Source: Isosphaeraceae bacterium EP7 (GTDB lineage: Bacteria > Planctomycetota > Planctomycetia > Isosphaerales > Isosphaeraceae). Taken from it: 64,000 nucleotides of DNA. A model generated the notes under the pieces. That model saw only the letters and a list, made by a program, of their open reading frames with translations. It was not told the DNA's origin and made no database searches. Within the stretch, counting starts at the first letter, position 1; each line of letters begins with the position of its first letter. This document shows, piece by piece, positions 9,063 through 17,590 of this stretch. Location: positions 1,375,174 to 1,439,173 of the forward strand of contig CP151667.1 in the NCBI GenBank assembly GCA_038400315.1, given 5' to 3'. A program made the translations under genes and the position numbers.

Positions 9063-9079
9063 GATCCGGCCTCCGGATC
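9063..9079. promoter_or_regulatory. Palindrome upstream of the U32 promoter
   Basis: GATCCGG-CCT-CCGGATC is a perfect inverted repeat with 7-base arms, ending 11 bases before the predicted -35 of the U32 gene. It could be an operator or a chance palindrome. Confidence 0.3.
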
Positions 9080-9090
9080 GCCTGGTCGGC

Positions 9091-9119
9091 TTGTTCCCAG
9101 GCCTTCCCGGGCCGATAAT
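9091..9119 (+). promoter_or_regulatory. Predicted promoter for the U32 gene
   Basis: TTGTTC (9091-9096) and GATAAT (9114-9119) are spaced by 17 bases. Transcription would start near 9126, leaving a leader of about 55 bases before the ATG at 9180. Confidence 0.45.
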
Positions 9120-9179
9120 GATGGGATGGTCCGGAATGCTTGATCCGACGAGGCTGGCCCCCATCCGGGGAGCAGGGGA

Positions 9180-11738
9180 ATGACTTTGGCGACCGCAGAC
9201 GTGGCCTCGACCGAGACAGCGACCGAAGTTCGGCCCGGACGGGGCCGACTGAAACCCGAACTCCTCGCCCCCGCGGGAGACCGGGCCTGCATGGTCGCCG
9301 CCGTCGAGAATGGCGCCGATGCGGTCTATTTCGGGCTGAAGGGACACAACGCGCGGGCCAGGGCGGTCAATTTCGACGATGCCGACCTGACCGAGGTCAT
9401 GGCCTTCCTGCATCGCAGGGGGGTCCGCGGCTACGTCGCGTTGAATACGCTGGCCTTCCCCTCCGAGCTGGAGGCGCTCGAGACCTCAATCCGCCAGGTC
9501 GCAGCGGCCGGCGTCGACGCCGTCATCGTCCAGGACTTGGGCGTGGCCCGGATGATCCGGGCGATCTGCCCCGACCTGGACATCCACGCCTCGACCCAGA
9601 TGTCGGTCACCAGCGCTGAGGGGGTGGCCCTGGCCCGCGAGCTGGGCTGCACTCGCGTGATCCTGGCCCGCGAGCTGTCGCTCGACGAGATCGGCCAGAT
9701 CCGTCGGACGGCCGACCTGCCCGTCGAGGTCTTCGTCCACGGAGCCCTCTGCGTCGCCTATTCCGGCCAGTGCCTGACCAGCGAGGCACTCGGGGGCCGA
9801 TCGGCCAACCGGGGTGAGTGTGCCCAGGCCTGCCGGATGCCTTACGAGGTCGTCTGCGATGGCGAGACCCGCGACCTCGGCCCGATCCAATATCTGCTCA
9901 GCCCGCAAGACCTAGCGGCATACGACCTGATCCCTCAACTGATCGAGCTGGGGGTCGCCAGCCTGAAGATCGAGGGGCGGCTGAAGGCGCCTGAATACGT
10001 CGCCAATATTTCCCGCCATTACCGGCGGGCGATCGACGCCGCCTGGGCCGGCGAGCCGGTCGAGTTCCAGCCTCGCGAGGTCCAGGAGATGGAGCTTTCC
10101 TTCTCCAGGGGCTTCAGTCACGGGTTTTTCGACGGCAACGACCACAAGCTCATCGTGCGCGGCGACCACGCCAAGAAACGCGGGATCTTCGTCGGCAAGG
10201 TCGCCTCTGTGCGTGGTGATCGGGTGCGTATCGACCTGGCCGCACCGGTCAAGAACGGCGACGGCCTGGTCTTCGACGGCGATGCAGACGCCAACGTCCC
10301 TGAGCAAGGGGGCCGAATTTACGGGGTGACCCGGCCGCCGATCCGGGGCCAGAAGCCGACCGATGCCGGCGAACTATGTGCCGGCCCGGCCGACCTAGCC
10401 TTCGGTGCCCGGGACCTTGACCTTGCTCGCCTGAGCGTCGGACAGCGGGTCTGGAAGACCGACGACCCCGAGCTGACCCGCCGGATCCGCAAGACCTACG
10501 AGGGCCCGCCCCACCGCCTGATGCCCGTCGACCTCCGCGTCGAGGCGACCGTCGGGCAACCCCTGAAACTGGAAGCCCGGACCGAGTCGGGCGTTGTGGC
10601 CAGGGTCGAGTCGGACGCACCGCTCGAAGCGGCCGATCGCCATCCCGCGACCGAGGAGATGCTAGCCGAGCAGCTCGGTCGGATGGGCGGGACAACCTAC
10701 GAGCTGAGGGAGATGGACGTCCGCCTGGAAGGCCAGCCGATGGTCCCCAAGAGCCTGCTCAACGGCCTGAGGCGTGACCTCATCGTGAGACTCGATGCCG
10801 AGGCGGGCAGGGCGCCCGAACGGGCCATCGCCGAACGGTCCGTGCTGGGACAGCTACGGCCCTCAATGCCGGAAGTTAAGGCGGGTGCCCGTGTTCCGGC
10901 CGACCTGTATGCCCTCTGCCGGACCCACATTCAGGTCGAGGCCTCGATCGCGGCGGGCGTCGAGGGGCTCTATCTCGATTTCCAGGAGATCAAGGGATAT
11001 CAGCCCTCGATCGCCGCGGCCAAGCAAGCTGGGGTACCGGTCTACCTGGCCACGCCCCGGATCGAGAAACCGGGCGAGGCGCCCATCTTCCGCTATCTAG
11101 CCAAGCAAGGGGCCGACGGGCTGCTCGTCCGCAATGCCGGCGGCATGGCCTTTTGCGTCGAGAATGAGATCCCCTACGTCGCAGATTTCTCGCTGAACGC
11201 GTCCAACGAATTGACGGTCGCCTACTTAATGGGCCGGGGCACCCAGAGGGTCACGGCATCCTACGACCTCAGTGTCGAGCAACTGGTGGACCTGCTTCGC
11301 GTGACCCCGCCCGACTGGCTGGAAGTGGTGATCCACCAGCAGATTCCCATGTTCCACATGGAGTTCTGCGCCTTCTGCGCGTTCCTCTCCCCCGGCACCG
11401 ACAAGACGAATTGCGGCCGGCCCTGCGACGATCATGAGGTCAAGCTGAGGGATCGGACGGGGGTCGAGCACCCTTTGAAAGCCGACGTGGGCTGCCGCAA
11501 CACCTTGTTCAACGCCGTGCCGCAGACCGCCGCCGAGTTCCTGCCGAAGCTCCTGTCGCTGGGCGTCCGTCGCGTCCGGGTCGAATTCGTCGACGACGAC
11601 GCAGCCGGGGTGGGCCGGATCCTGGGCCTCTACCGCGGTGCCTTGACCGGGCAACGCGACGCCAGGACGCTCTGGAGGGCCCTCAAGGCGTCCAACCAGT
11701 ATGGCGTGACGCGCGGGCAGCTCGCCGTCATCCAGTAA
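9180..11738 (+). CDS. Peptidase U32 family protein with DUF3656, RlhA-like
   Basis: The 852-residue product has the U32 hallmark VFVHGALCVAYSGQC (about residues 184-198), followed by RSANRGECAQACR (about 206-218). The N-terminus KPELLAPAGD and DAVYFGLKGHNARARA are typical of the U32 barrel. A middle domain of DUF3656 type precedes a second barrel-like region with a Cys-rich segment, CAFCAFLSPGTDKTNCGRPC, near residue 730. This long form matches the RlhA/YdcP branch, which hydroxylates a cytidine of 23S rRNA with TrhO/TrhP-like chemistry; the four-Cys set (two near 195-218, more near 730) fits an iron-sulfur role. RlhA function is inferred from architecture only; collagenase-like protease is the old family name. 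The start is supported by AGCAGGGGA just upstream. Confidence 0.85.
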   Translation: MTLATADVASTETATEVRPGRGRLKPELLAPAGDRACMVAAVENGADAVYFGLKGHNARARAVNFDDADLTEVMAFLHRRGVRGYVALNTLAFPSELEALETSIRQVAAAGVDAVIVQDLGVARMIRAICPDLDIHASTQMSVTSAEGVALARELGCTRVILARELSLDEIGQIRRTADLPVEVFVHGALCVAYSGQCLTSEALGGRSANRGECAQACRMPYEVVCDGETRDLGPIQYLLSPQDLAAYDLIPQLIELGVASLKIEGRLKAPEYVANISRHYRRAIDAAWAGEPVEFQPREVQEMELSFSRGFSHGFFDGNDHKLIVRGDHAKKRGIFVGKVASVRGDRVRIDLAAPVKNGDGLVFDGDADANVPEQGGRIYGVTRPPIRGQKPTDAGELCAGPADLAFGARDLDLARLSVGQRVWKTDDPELTRRIRKTYEGPPHRLMPVDLRVEATVGQPLKLEARTESGVVARVESDAPLEAADRHPATEEMLAEQLGRMGGTTYELREMDVRLEGQPMVPKSLLNGLRRDLIVRLDAEAGRAPERAIAERSVLGQLRPSMPEVKAGARVPADLYALCRTHIQVEASIAAGVEGLYLDFQEIKGYQPSIAAAKQAGVPVYLATPRIEKPGEAPIFRYLAKQGADGLLVRNAGGMAFCVENEIPYVADFSLNASNELTVAYLMGRGTQRVTASYDLSVEQLVDLLRVTPPDWLEVVIHQQIPMFHMEFCAFCAFLSPGTDKTNCGRPCDDHEVKLRDRTGVEHPLKADVGCRNTLFNAVPQTAAEFLPKLLSLGVRRVRVEFVDDDAAGVGRILGLYRGALTGQRDARTLWRALKASNQYGVTRGQLAVIQ

Positions 11739-11762
11739 GCCCGTGCCGAATTTCTTCGGGCT
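11738..11762 (+). terminator. Possible weak terminator after the U32 gene
   Basis: AGCCCG (11738-11743) pairs with CGGGCT (11757-11762), and an inner CCGAA/TTCGG can also pair. It starts at the last base of the stop codon. There is no clear T-run, so termination is only a guess. Confidence 0.3.
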
Positions 11763-11774
11763 CTGACAACTGTC

Positions 11775-11803
11775 TTGAACCGTCGAGATCCGCCCGTTAG
11801 CTT
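11775..11803 (+). promoter_or_regulatory. Predicted promoter of the duplicated secreted protein
   Basis: TTGAAC (11775-11780) is followed after 16 bases by TTAGCT, or after 17 by TAGCTT (11798-11803). The ATG at 11845 lies about 40 bases further on. Confidence 0.35.
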
Positions 11804-11844
11804 GGCCTCGATTGGGCCGACTATCCGGGCGAGGGTCTTCGACG

Positions 11845-13860
11845 ATGTGCAATCGACTCAGCCGCTTGCTGTTTCTCTGGTTGGCTTCGCATGCGCTGGT
11901 CGGACCGGCGAGGGCCCAGCCGCATCCGACGCGTGAGTTCGAGATCCGGGGCGACCGGCCGTTCCTGGGCGGGGAGCCGATCGATCTCTGGGGGATCCGT
12001 TATGGCAATGCGCTCTATAGCGATGCGGTGACGGAACGACATGTCAACAACCTCGACAACATGGCGGCCCACGGGGTGAATTTGCTGGGCCTCTACCTCC
12101 AAGGGTCGAACGGCGGTTATCCGAATTTCGACGCCGGGCTGAACGGTTTCCATCGTGACGGGTCGTTGAAGCCCGCCGTGGCCGGTCGCTTGGCCTTGCT
12201 CGTGCGCGAGGCGGACAGGCGAGGCATGGTGGTGATGGTAGGCCTGTTCTCGCCACGCAAGGATCAATTCTTTCACGACGAGGCGGCGATCAAGCGGGCA
12301 CTCCGGGAGGCGGGCGAGTTCCTGCACAAGAACGGGCTCAAGAATGTATTTGTCGACATCATGCACGAATACAACCACCCCGACCGGATCGACCACGAGA
12401 TCTTCAGGGAGCCGGAGGGTCAGGCCAAAAAGGCGAGGCTGACGGCCTGGTTCAAGGAGGTGGCGCATGACGTCGAGGTGGGCGTCTGCCCGGCGGAAGA
12501 CACCGGGACGGCCGACACCTACCCCGGCATGGACGTGCGGATCATCCAGAAAGAGATGCCGATCCCTGACTCCGGGTTCGTCGTCAACGTCGAGATCCAG
12601 AAGCAGGATTCCTACGAAAATGACGGTCGTTTCAACGCGGGTCACAGGGCGTTCATGGACGCCGAGTTCGCCAAGTATCTGAAGTCGCCGCATGCGGTCA
12701 TGCTCTTTCATAGCGCCTTCACTCAGGGCATTTCCAACGTCAGCGGCACGGCGCCTCACGCCGAGATGGGCGGGATGGGGACGGGCCCCGACGACCGTGG
12801 CATCCGCTTCTACTATGAGTGGGTGCGCGACCACGTCGGGCGATATGAGTACCCCCGTCATACGCCATTTCAACCGGAGCCTGTGAAGGTCGCGACGACG
12901 ACCAGGGTGTTCGAAGTCCGGGGCGACCGGGCCTATCTGGGCGGGGAGCCGGTCAAGCTCTGGGGGATCCGCTGCGGCAACGCGCTGATGAGCGCGGCGG
13001 TGACCGAGCGGCACATCCGCAGCCTCGACGCGATGAACCGGCACGGCATCAACCTGATCGCGGTGAGCCTGCAAGGCACCGAGGGGGGCTTCCCGAATCC
13101 CGACGCCGGGCCGAATGCCTTCCGTGCCGACGGTTCGCTGAAGCCCGAATACGCCGACCGGCTCGAGACGTTGATTCGAGAGGCTGACCGGAGGGGCATG
13201 GTCGTGGCGGTTGACATCCTTCAGCCCGGAAAGGTCCAGACACTGCGAGACGAGCCAGCGATCCGAAGGGCGGTGGAGGAAGCGGGGCGATTCTTCGCCG
13301 GCCGCCGACTTCAAAACGTCTTTGTCGATCTGTTGCACGGGCATGGACACCCCGAGTCGGCCCACCACGAGATTCTGCGAGAGCCCGACGGGGCATCGAA
13401 GCGAGCCAGGCTGCTGGGCTGGTTCCAAGCGACCGCACCCGGGGTTTTGGCGGGCATCTGCCCTCACGGTCGGTCGAAACTCGAGGATGGTGCTTCGCCA
13501 GGGTCGCTTCGACTCTTCGAGGATGGGGATGACCTGACTGGAAGTGGGTTCAAGGTGAAGGCGATCGCCGCCGAGTACGACTCGCCCGGAAACGAGGGGG
13601 TCTTCAACGCGTTCCACCGCGAGGCGATGGATCGGGAGTGGTCTACGTTCCTCGGTCGTGACGATGCGGCCTTGATCTTCCGCAGCGCCTTCGTCGAGGG
13701 GATCACCGGCGCGGGGGGGACCGGGCCGAATCCGGAGATCGGCGGTGATGGGTCGAACGACAAGGACCACCGCGGCGTGAGCATCTACGATCGATGGTTA
13801 TCCGAGCATGTCGGCCCCTGGTCCTATCCCAGGCACGGCCGCCCGGGCGCCCGGCCCTGA
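11845..13860 (+). CDS. Secreted protein of two tandem glycoside-hydrolase-like repeats
   Basis: A 671-residue protein with a signal peptide (residues 1 to about 24, LLFLWLASHALVGPARA). The mature part is two homologous halves of about 324 residues, starting near residues 29 (TREFEIRGDRPFLGGEP) and 353 (TRVFEVRGDRAYLGGEP). Both contain LVREADRRGMVV or LIREADRRGMVV, NVFVD, and a closing YPRH. The strand/helix pattern (WGIR, NLLGL, GMVVMV, NVFVDI) suggests a TIM barrel like GH-A clan hydrolases. In repeat 1 a candidate acid, E175, lies in MHEYNHP; in repeat 2 the same place is LHGHGHP (G499), so the second copy may not be catalytic. No family could be assigned with certainty. The ATG at 11845 begins the signal peptide; the frame extends to 11812 without a better start. 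Confidence 0.75.
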   Translation: MCNRLSRLLFLWLASHALVGPARAQPHPTREFEIRGDRPFLGGEPIDLWGIRYGNALYSDAVTERHVNNLDNMAAHGVNLLGLYLQGSNGGYPNFDAGLNGFHRDGSLKPAVAGRLALLVREADRRGMVVMVGLFSPRKDQFFHDEAAIKRALREAGEFLHKNGLKNVFVDIMHEYNHPDRIDHEIFREPEGQAKKARLTAWFKEVAHDVEVGVCPAEDTGTADTYPGMDVRIIQKEMPIPDSGFVVNVEIQKQDSYENDGRFNAGHRAFMDAEFAKYLKSPHAVMLFHSAFTQGISNVSGTAPHAEMGGMGTGPDDRGIRFYYEWVRDHVGRYEYPRHTPFQPEPVKVATTTRVFEVRGDRAYLGGEPVKLWGIRCGNALMSAAVTERHIRSLDAMNRHGINLIAVSLQGTEGGFPNPDAGPNAFRADGSLKPEYADRLETLIREADRRGMVVAVDILQPGKVQTLRDEPAIRRAVEEAGRFFAGRRLQNVFVDLLHGHGHPESAHHEILREPDGASKRARLLGWFQATAPGVLAGICPHGRSKLEDGASPGSLRLFEDGDDLTGSGFKVKAIAAEYDSPGNEGVFNAFHREAMDREWSTFLGRDDAALIFRSAFVEGITGAGGTGPNPEIGGDGSNDKDHRGVSIYDRWLSEHVGPWSYPRHGRPGARP

Positions 13861-13982
13861 GTCTGGCGTCGAAGGCCTGCAAACGCCTGTTGCGTGGCCA
13901 AATCGAGAACGAGCCTCGGTTCGATGGCGGCGATGGATCCGGCGATCGGGCCAGTTCAAGAGGTCCTACGGTCTCGACTTGC

Positions 13983-14018
13983 GCCGCGCCGGGTTCGTTT
14001 CGTCATCTCGATTTGGGC
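13983..14018 (+). repeat. Copy 1 of a dispersed 36-base intergenic repeat
   Basis: This stretch matches 62256-62291 at 32 of 36 positions, including an unbroken core GCGCCGGGTTCGTTTCGT. Both copies lie in large gene-free gaps. Confidence 0.6.
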
Positions 14019-14279
14019 GGTCCGGGTCCCCGGGGCTCGAGCCCGGTCGGAGATGTTCAGGCTTCTCTTTATTTGGCGTTATATCTACTTTTTTTGGCGA
14101 TTTCGCTGCGAGTGTTGAGATTCGGAGCATTGACTCCGCTTGAATGTTTGGACTTTGTTTAATAATTCGACTTGTTGAATCGTTGTGTTTCAAGTGGTTT
14201 TGCTCATTGCTGAAGTCCTTGCCTCGACAGGCGTTGTGGCACCGTTGGTTGGGGGGAATGCGTGAGCCCCACTAAGTAC

Positions 14280-14320
14280 GATCCTGAAAAATGAGCCGAT
14301 TTCTGCCCCTTTTCAGGAAT
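14280..14320 (+). other. Inverted repeat in the AT-rich gap
   Basis: CCTGAAAA (14283-14290) pairs perfectly with TTTTCAGG (14310-14317) across a 19-base loop; the flanking GAT/ATC pairs further with one extra base. A T-run is part of the right arm, so a terminator-like or regulatory hairpin is possible. Confidence 0.35.
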
Positions 14321-14384
14321 CGATGGAAGACATCCCGCTGCTTGGACACGTCGGGCGGTTTCAGTGCTATTTCACCGTATCGGG

Positions 14385-14400
14385 CGAGATCTTGATCTCG
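14385..14400. other. 16-base palindrome
   Basis: CGAGATC-TT-GATCTCG is perfectly symmetric. It sits about 385 bases before the FkbM-type gene and could be a protein-binding site; nothing else supports a function. Confidence 0.25.
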
Positions 14401-14783
14401 GCAGGGCTGCGCGCATTCACCGGGTCGGCCGCGTTTTTGGGTGATCGTGGCGTGAGCGATGGCGGCGATTCGACATCATCGGGGGGCGGCCGACCGTCGG
14501 TTTCGCCGTCGATCGGAAGAGTCGACGCATCGTGAGGGACGTCGAGGTGGTGATGGTCGGAGATCGATCGCCTTTTTGGCTCGCAGGCTCGATGATGTGA
14601 GCGTGGATAGGCGAGTGGTCGCGTGGGCGGGCATTTCGCGACGGGACGGTCATGAAACTTGTATCGGGCGCCCAGACATGCAGTAATGGCCGAGCTTCCG
14701 AGGTCTTCGATAAGTCGGAATCAATTCGGGGCCCGGAGCGTCGCACGACGGCGGAGGGGCCTGATCATGGGGGTCTGATTCGC

Positions 14784-15611
14784 ATGAAATACCTCTCGAG
14801 GCTGGCCCTTTATGTCAACGCGGTGGGCCTTCGGGCCGCCTTCCGCTTTCGTGTCGCGAAAGTCCAAGAGTACCTGGCCGCGAAGAAATGGATCGCGACG
14901 AGCCGAGAGCCGGTCCGGATTCAGATCAAGGGATACGCCCACCCAATCTGGATGCGAGTCGGCACGTCCGACCTCCACGTCTTCTATCAGCTCTTCGTGA
15001 TGAAAGAGTACGACTTCGACATGGGCATCGACCGCGATCAGGTGCGTCTGATCGTCGATTGTGGCGCCAACGTCGGATATACGTCCGTCTTCATGCTCAA
15101 TAAATTCCCCAATGCGCGAGTGATCGCCATCGAGCCGGACCCGGACAATCTGGAGGTCTGCCGCAAGAACCTCGCCCCCTATGGCTCGCGTGTGGAGGTG
15201 ATCCGCGCGGGGGTCTGGTCGCACGAGACCAACCTGAAGCTGGTCCGCCCCGAGGGGCGTGATTTCGAGTGGGGAATCCAGGTGAAGGAGGCCGCCCCGG
15301 GCGAGCCTGCGGATCTGTTCGCGACGAGCATCCCGGCGATCCTGGAGCGCTCCGGAGCCTCGACGATCGACCTGCTCAAGGTCGACATCGAGGGGTCCGA
15401 GGAGGTCGTCTTCGCGAAGGACTGGGGCTGGCTCGACCACGTGAAGACGATCGCGATCGAGCTTCACGGTCAGAAGCGGGCGGACGTCTTCTTCCGCGCC
15501 ATGGGCGATTACCACTACGACAAGTCGATCTCAGGCGAGCTCACCGTCTGCACCGGCATCGCCCCGATCGCGGCACACGCGGCTGCGCTGGCCCAGCCTT
15601 CAGTCGGCTGA
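14784..15611 (+). CDS. FkbM family S-adenosylmethionine methyltransferase
   Basis: A 275-residue Rossmann-type methyltransferase. Motif I is IVDCGANVGYTSVFML (about residues 89-104). Motif II is VIAIEPDPDN with the acidic E, and IDLLKVDIEGSEE (about 195-207) is the FkbM signature near the active site. FkbM members O-methylate sugars or polyketides, and in bacteria they are common in polysaccharide or glycolipid modification. The ATG at 14784 (MKYLSRL) is preferred: a GGGGG stretch lies about ten bases upstream, and the extra 44 residues from 14652 look unlike protein. It stands alone between a gene-free region and hom, so its acceptor is unknown. Confidence 0.85.
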   Translation: MKYLSRLALYVNAVGLRAAFRFRVAKVQEYLAAKKWIATSREPVRIQIKGYAHPIWMRVGTSDLHVFYQLFVMKEYDFDMGIDRDQVRLIVDCGANVGYTSVFMLNKFPNARVIAIEPDPDNLEVCRKNLAPYGSRVEVIRAGVWSHETNLKLVRPEGRDFEWGIQVKEAAPGEPADLFATSIPAILERSGASTIDLLKVDIEGSEEVVFAKDWGWLDHVKTIAIELHGQKRADVFFRAMGDYHYDKSISGELTVCTGIAPIAAHAAALAQPSVG

Positions 15612-15747
15612 GGACGCCCGCCGGGCTTCGACCTCGACCCCGGGGAGAGTCGGAGGCCCCGGCCCGAATCGACCACGGGGGCGATTGGGGGTCGGTTTCG
15701 AGGCCCGAGTCCACTATCATGGCAGCCGGGAGCGGTCCGCGTCGGGG

Positions 15748-15767
15748 CCCGGACGAGGTCGTCCGGG
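15748..15767 (+). terminator. GC-rich hairpin between the FkbM gene and hom
   Basis: CCCGGACG-AGGT-CGTCCGGG is a perfect 8-bp stem with a 4-base loop, 136 bases after the FkbM stop and 57 bases before hom. There is no T-run, so it may be a terminator of the GC-rich kind or a leader hairpin of hom. Confidence 0.35.
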
Positions 15768-15823
15768 GGCGGGCGTGGCTGCCCTGAGTCGATCGGCCGG
15801 TTTTGCTGGGACGGGTGATTTCA

Positions 15824-17128
15824 ATGGAACGGTTGACGGTGGGTCTGCTCGGTCTGGGGACGGTCGGCTCGGGGGTGGCCAGGATCCTGACGCGTGAAGA
15901 GGGGGTGTTCGCCGGCCGGCGTGGACCGCGGATCGCGCTCAAGGTGGCTTCGGTTCGCGACCTGGGGAAGGCCCGTCCCGACTTCCCGAGCTCGTTGACG
16001 CTGACGGATGACCCCCGTCGGGTGGTCGACGACCCCGAGGTCGACGTGATCGTGGAGGCGATGGGGGGGACCGATCCGGCGCTCTCATTGGTGCTCCGGG
16101 CGCTGGCCAACGGCAAGGACGTGGTGACGGCCAACAAGGCGATGCTGGCCGACCACGGCCCCGAGGTCTTCGCGGCGGCCAGGGCGGCCGGGCGCGCGGT
16201 GGCGTTCGAGGCGAGCGTCGGAGGCGGTATTCCGATCATCCAGGCCCTCGGCGTCGGGCTGGCGGCCAACCGGATCACGGCGCTCGCGGCGATCGTCAAC
16301 GGAACGTGTAACTTCATCCTCAGCAAGATGATCCGCGAAGGTCTGGCCTACGAAACGGCCCTGGCCGAAGCCCAGGTCCAGGGGTTTGCCGAGGCCGACC
16401 CGGCCATGGACGTCGACGGCACCGACACCGCACACAAGCTGGCCGTGCTGGCACAGATCGCGTTCGGGGCGGGCGTGACAACCGACCAGATCCTGCGCGA
16501 GGGGATCGACAAGCTACAGGCCGACGACATCCGGTACGCGGGCGAGCTGGGCTATACCGTCAAGCTGCTGGCCCATGGCAAGCTCTGGGAAAGCGGCCTG
16601 GAATTGCGGGTGGCGCCGACCCTGGTGAAGAAGGGGACCCCGCTGGCCGAGGTGAGCGGGCCCTATAACGCGATCCGAGTGATCGGCGATTCGGTGGGCG
16701 ACACCCTCTTCTGCGGCCGAGGCGCGGGGATGATGCCGACGGCCTCGGCGATCGTGGGCGACCTGATCGACGTGGCGACCGGCCGCGCGGCCCTGACCTT
16801 CCGCGCCCTCGACCTCTGGCCCGCCGATGCCCCCGCGACCAAGCTCGTCGGCCCCGAGCAGATCCGGAGCAAGTACTACCTCCGCTTCAGCATCGCCGAC
16901 CGCCCAGGCGTGATTGCCGCCCTGACCCGGGTTCTGGGCGACCACGGGATCAGCATCGCCAGCGTGATCCAGCACGACCCCGGCGAGGACGTCCCGCCCA
17001 GCGGAGCGGTCCCCCTGGTGGTGATGACCCACATGGCCGTTCGAGCGAGTGTCGAAGATGCCCTGGCGGAAATCGACCGGCTCGACGTGGTGCATTCCCC
17101 GAGCGTCTGCCTTGGTGTCGAGGATTGA
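15824..17128 (+). CDS. hom: Homoserine dehydrogenase
   Basis: This enzyme reduces aspartate-4-semialdehyde to homoserine with NAD(P)H, the branch step to threonine and methionine. The 434-residue product has the NAD-binding loop GLLGLGTVGSG (residues 7-17), TANKAML, the VGGGIPII loop, NGTCNFILSKM, and the catalytic stretch GFAEADPAMDVDGTDTAHKL. A C-terminal ACT domain begins near residue 355 (FSIADRPGVIAALTRVL), consistent with feedback control by threonine. The ATG at 15824 (MERLTV) is chosen because the NAD loop follows at the usual distance; the extra seven codons upstream add nothing typical. The apgM-type gene and aspartokinase follow on the same strand, interrupted by the oppositely oriented higBA. 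Confidence 0.95.
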   Translation: MERLTVGLLGLGTVGSGVARILTREEGVFAGRRGPRIALKVASVRDLGKARPDFPSSLTLTDDPRRVVDDPEVDVIVEAMGGTDPALSLVLRALANGKDVVTANKAMLADHGPEVFAAARAAGRAVAFEASVGGGIPIIQALGVGLAANRITALAAIVNGTCNFILSKMIREGLAYETALAEAQVQGFAEADPAMDVDGTDTAHKLAVLAQIAFGAGVTTDQILREGIDKLQADDIRYAGELGYTVKLLAHGKLWESGLELRVAPTLVKKGTPLAEVSGPYNAIRVIGDSVGDTLFCGRGAGMMPTASAIVGDLIDVATGRAALTFRALDLWPADAPATKLVGPEQIRSKYYLRFSIADRPGVIAALTRVLGDHGISIASVIQHDPGEDVPPSGAVPLVVMTHMAVRASVEDALAEIDRLDVVHSPSVCLGVED

Positions 17129-17146
17129 TTCGATCGGTTCCGTTCG

Positions 17147-17563
17147 CTAAAGGAAAATCCCGGGGTTCACCCCGAAGTATGCGCCCAGGGCCCGCATCAC
17201 CGAGCGGCTGGGCTCTCGCCGGCCCGCGAGGATTTCCGAGATCGTCGTGTCGCTGACCCCGGTACCGCGGGCCACCACGGCCTGCGTGACGCCCTTGCTC
17301 TCGATCAGCGACGCGAGCATGCGGGCGGGAGAGACCTCGGGCTCGCCGTACAGGTCGGTCTCGTGTGCCTCGATCAAAACGCCGAGCGTCTCCATGTAGG
17401 CGGCCTGGCCGGGGGTGTGCTGAGGGATATCGATCAATCGGTTCATCATTGCAATCGAACGATCGTGGTCGTCATCCGTGCCGATCGCCAGGAGCGGGTG
17501 CTCGTGCACGAGTGCCAGATAATCCTGGTCCGCGGCCGGCAGCTTTCGAGCCCTGGTCGTCAC
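17147..17563 (-). CDS. higA: HigA-type antitoxin with XRE helix-turn-helix
   Basis: A 138-residue antitoxin that should bind and neutralise the HigB toxin encoded just upstream and repress their promoter. The C-terminal half holds a helix-turn-helix: KGVTQAVVARGTGVSDTTIS followed by EILAGRREPSR (about residues 85-118). The N-terminal half, with QDYLALVHEHPLLAI and AYMETLGVLIEAHE, matches the HigA/COG5499 type. The GTG at 17563 is chosen because GAGGAGGG lies six bases before it; this ribosome site sits in the 27-base gap after the toxin stop. The gene converges with hom, ending 18 bases from the hom stop. Confidence 0.88.
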   Translation of the reverse strand: MTTRARKLPAADQDYLALVHEHPLLAIGTDDDHDRSIAMMNRLIDIPQHTPGQAAYMETLGVLIEAHETDLYGEPEVSPARMLASLIESKGVTQAVVARGTGVSDTTISEILAGRREPSRSVMRALGAYFGVNPGIFL

Positions 17564-17590
17564 GATTTCCCTCCTCGAAGAGACCACACC

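Larger units (their letters stand above)
8760..9179. other. Gene-free divergent promoter region
   Basis: This 420-base gap separates the HlyD-like gene (leftward) from the U32 gene (rightward). It holds a predicted promoter on each strand and a short palindrome, listed separately. I see no coding pattern in it; the frame open to 8918 on the minus strand has no ribosome site. Confidence 0.6.
13861..14783. other. 923-base gene-free region, partly AT-rich
   Basis: No convincing gene was found. Bases 14060-14240 are clearly richer in A and T than the rest of the window. The region carries one copy of a dispersed repeat (13983-14018), a promoter-like pair TTGAAT (14140-14145) N17 TAATTC (14163-14168), an inverted repeat at 14280-14320 and a palindrome at 14385-14400. 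The distance to the next gene makes its purpose unclear; a non-coding RNA or a decayed element is possible. Confidence 0.5.

Noticed and set aside
11821-13770. A 649-codon minus-strand frame opposite the duplicated secreted protein
   Set aside because: The plus-strand frame has a signal peptide and two conserved repeats; the minus frame only mirrors the duplication.
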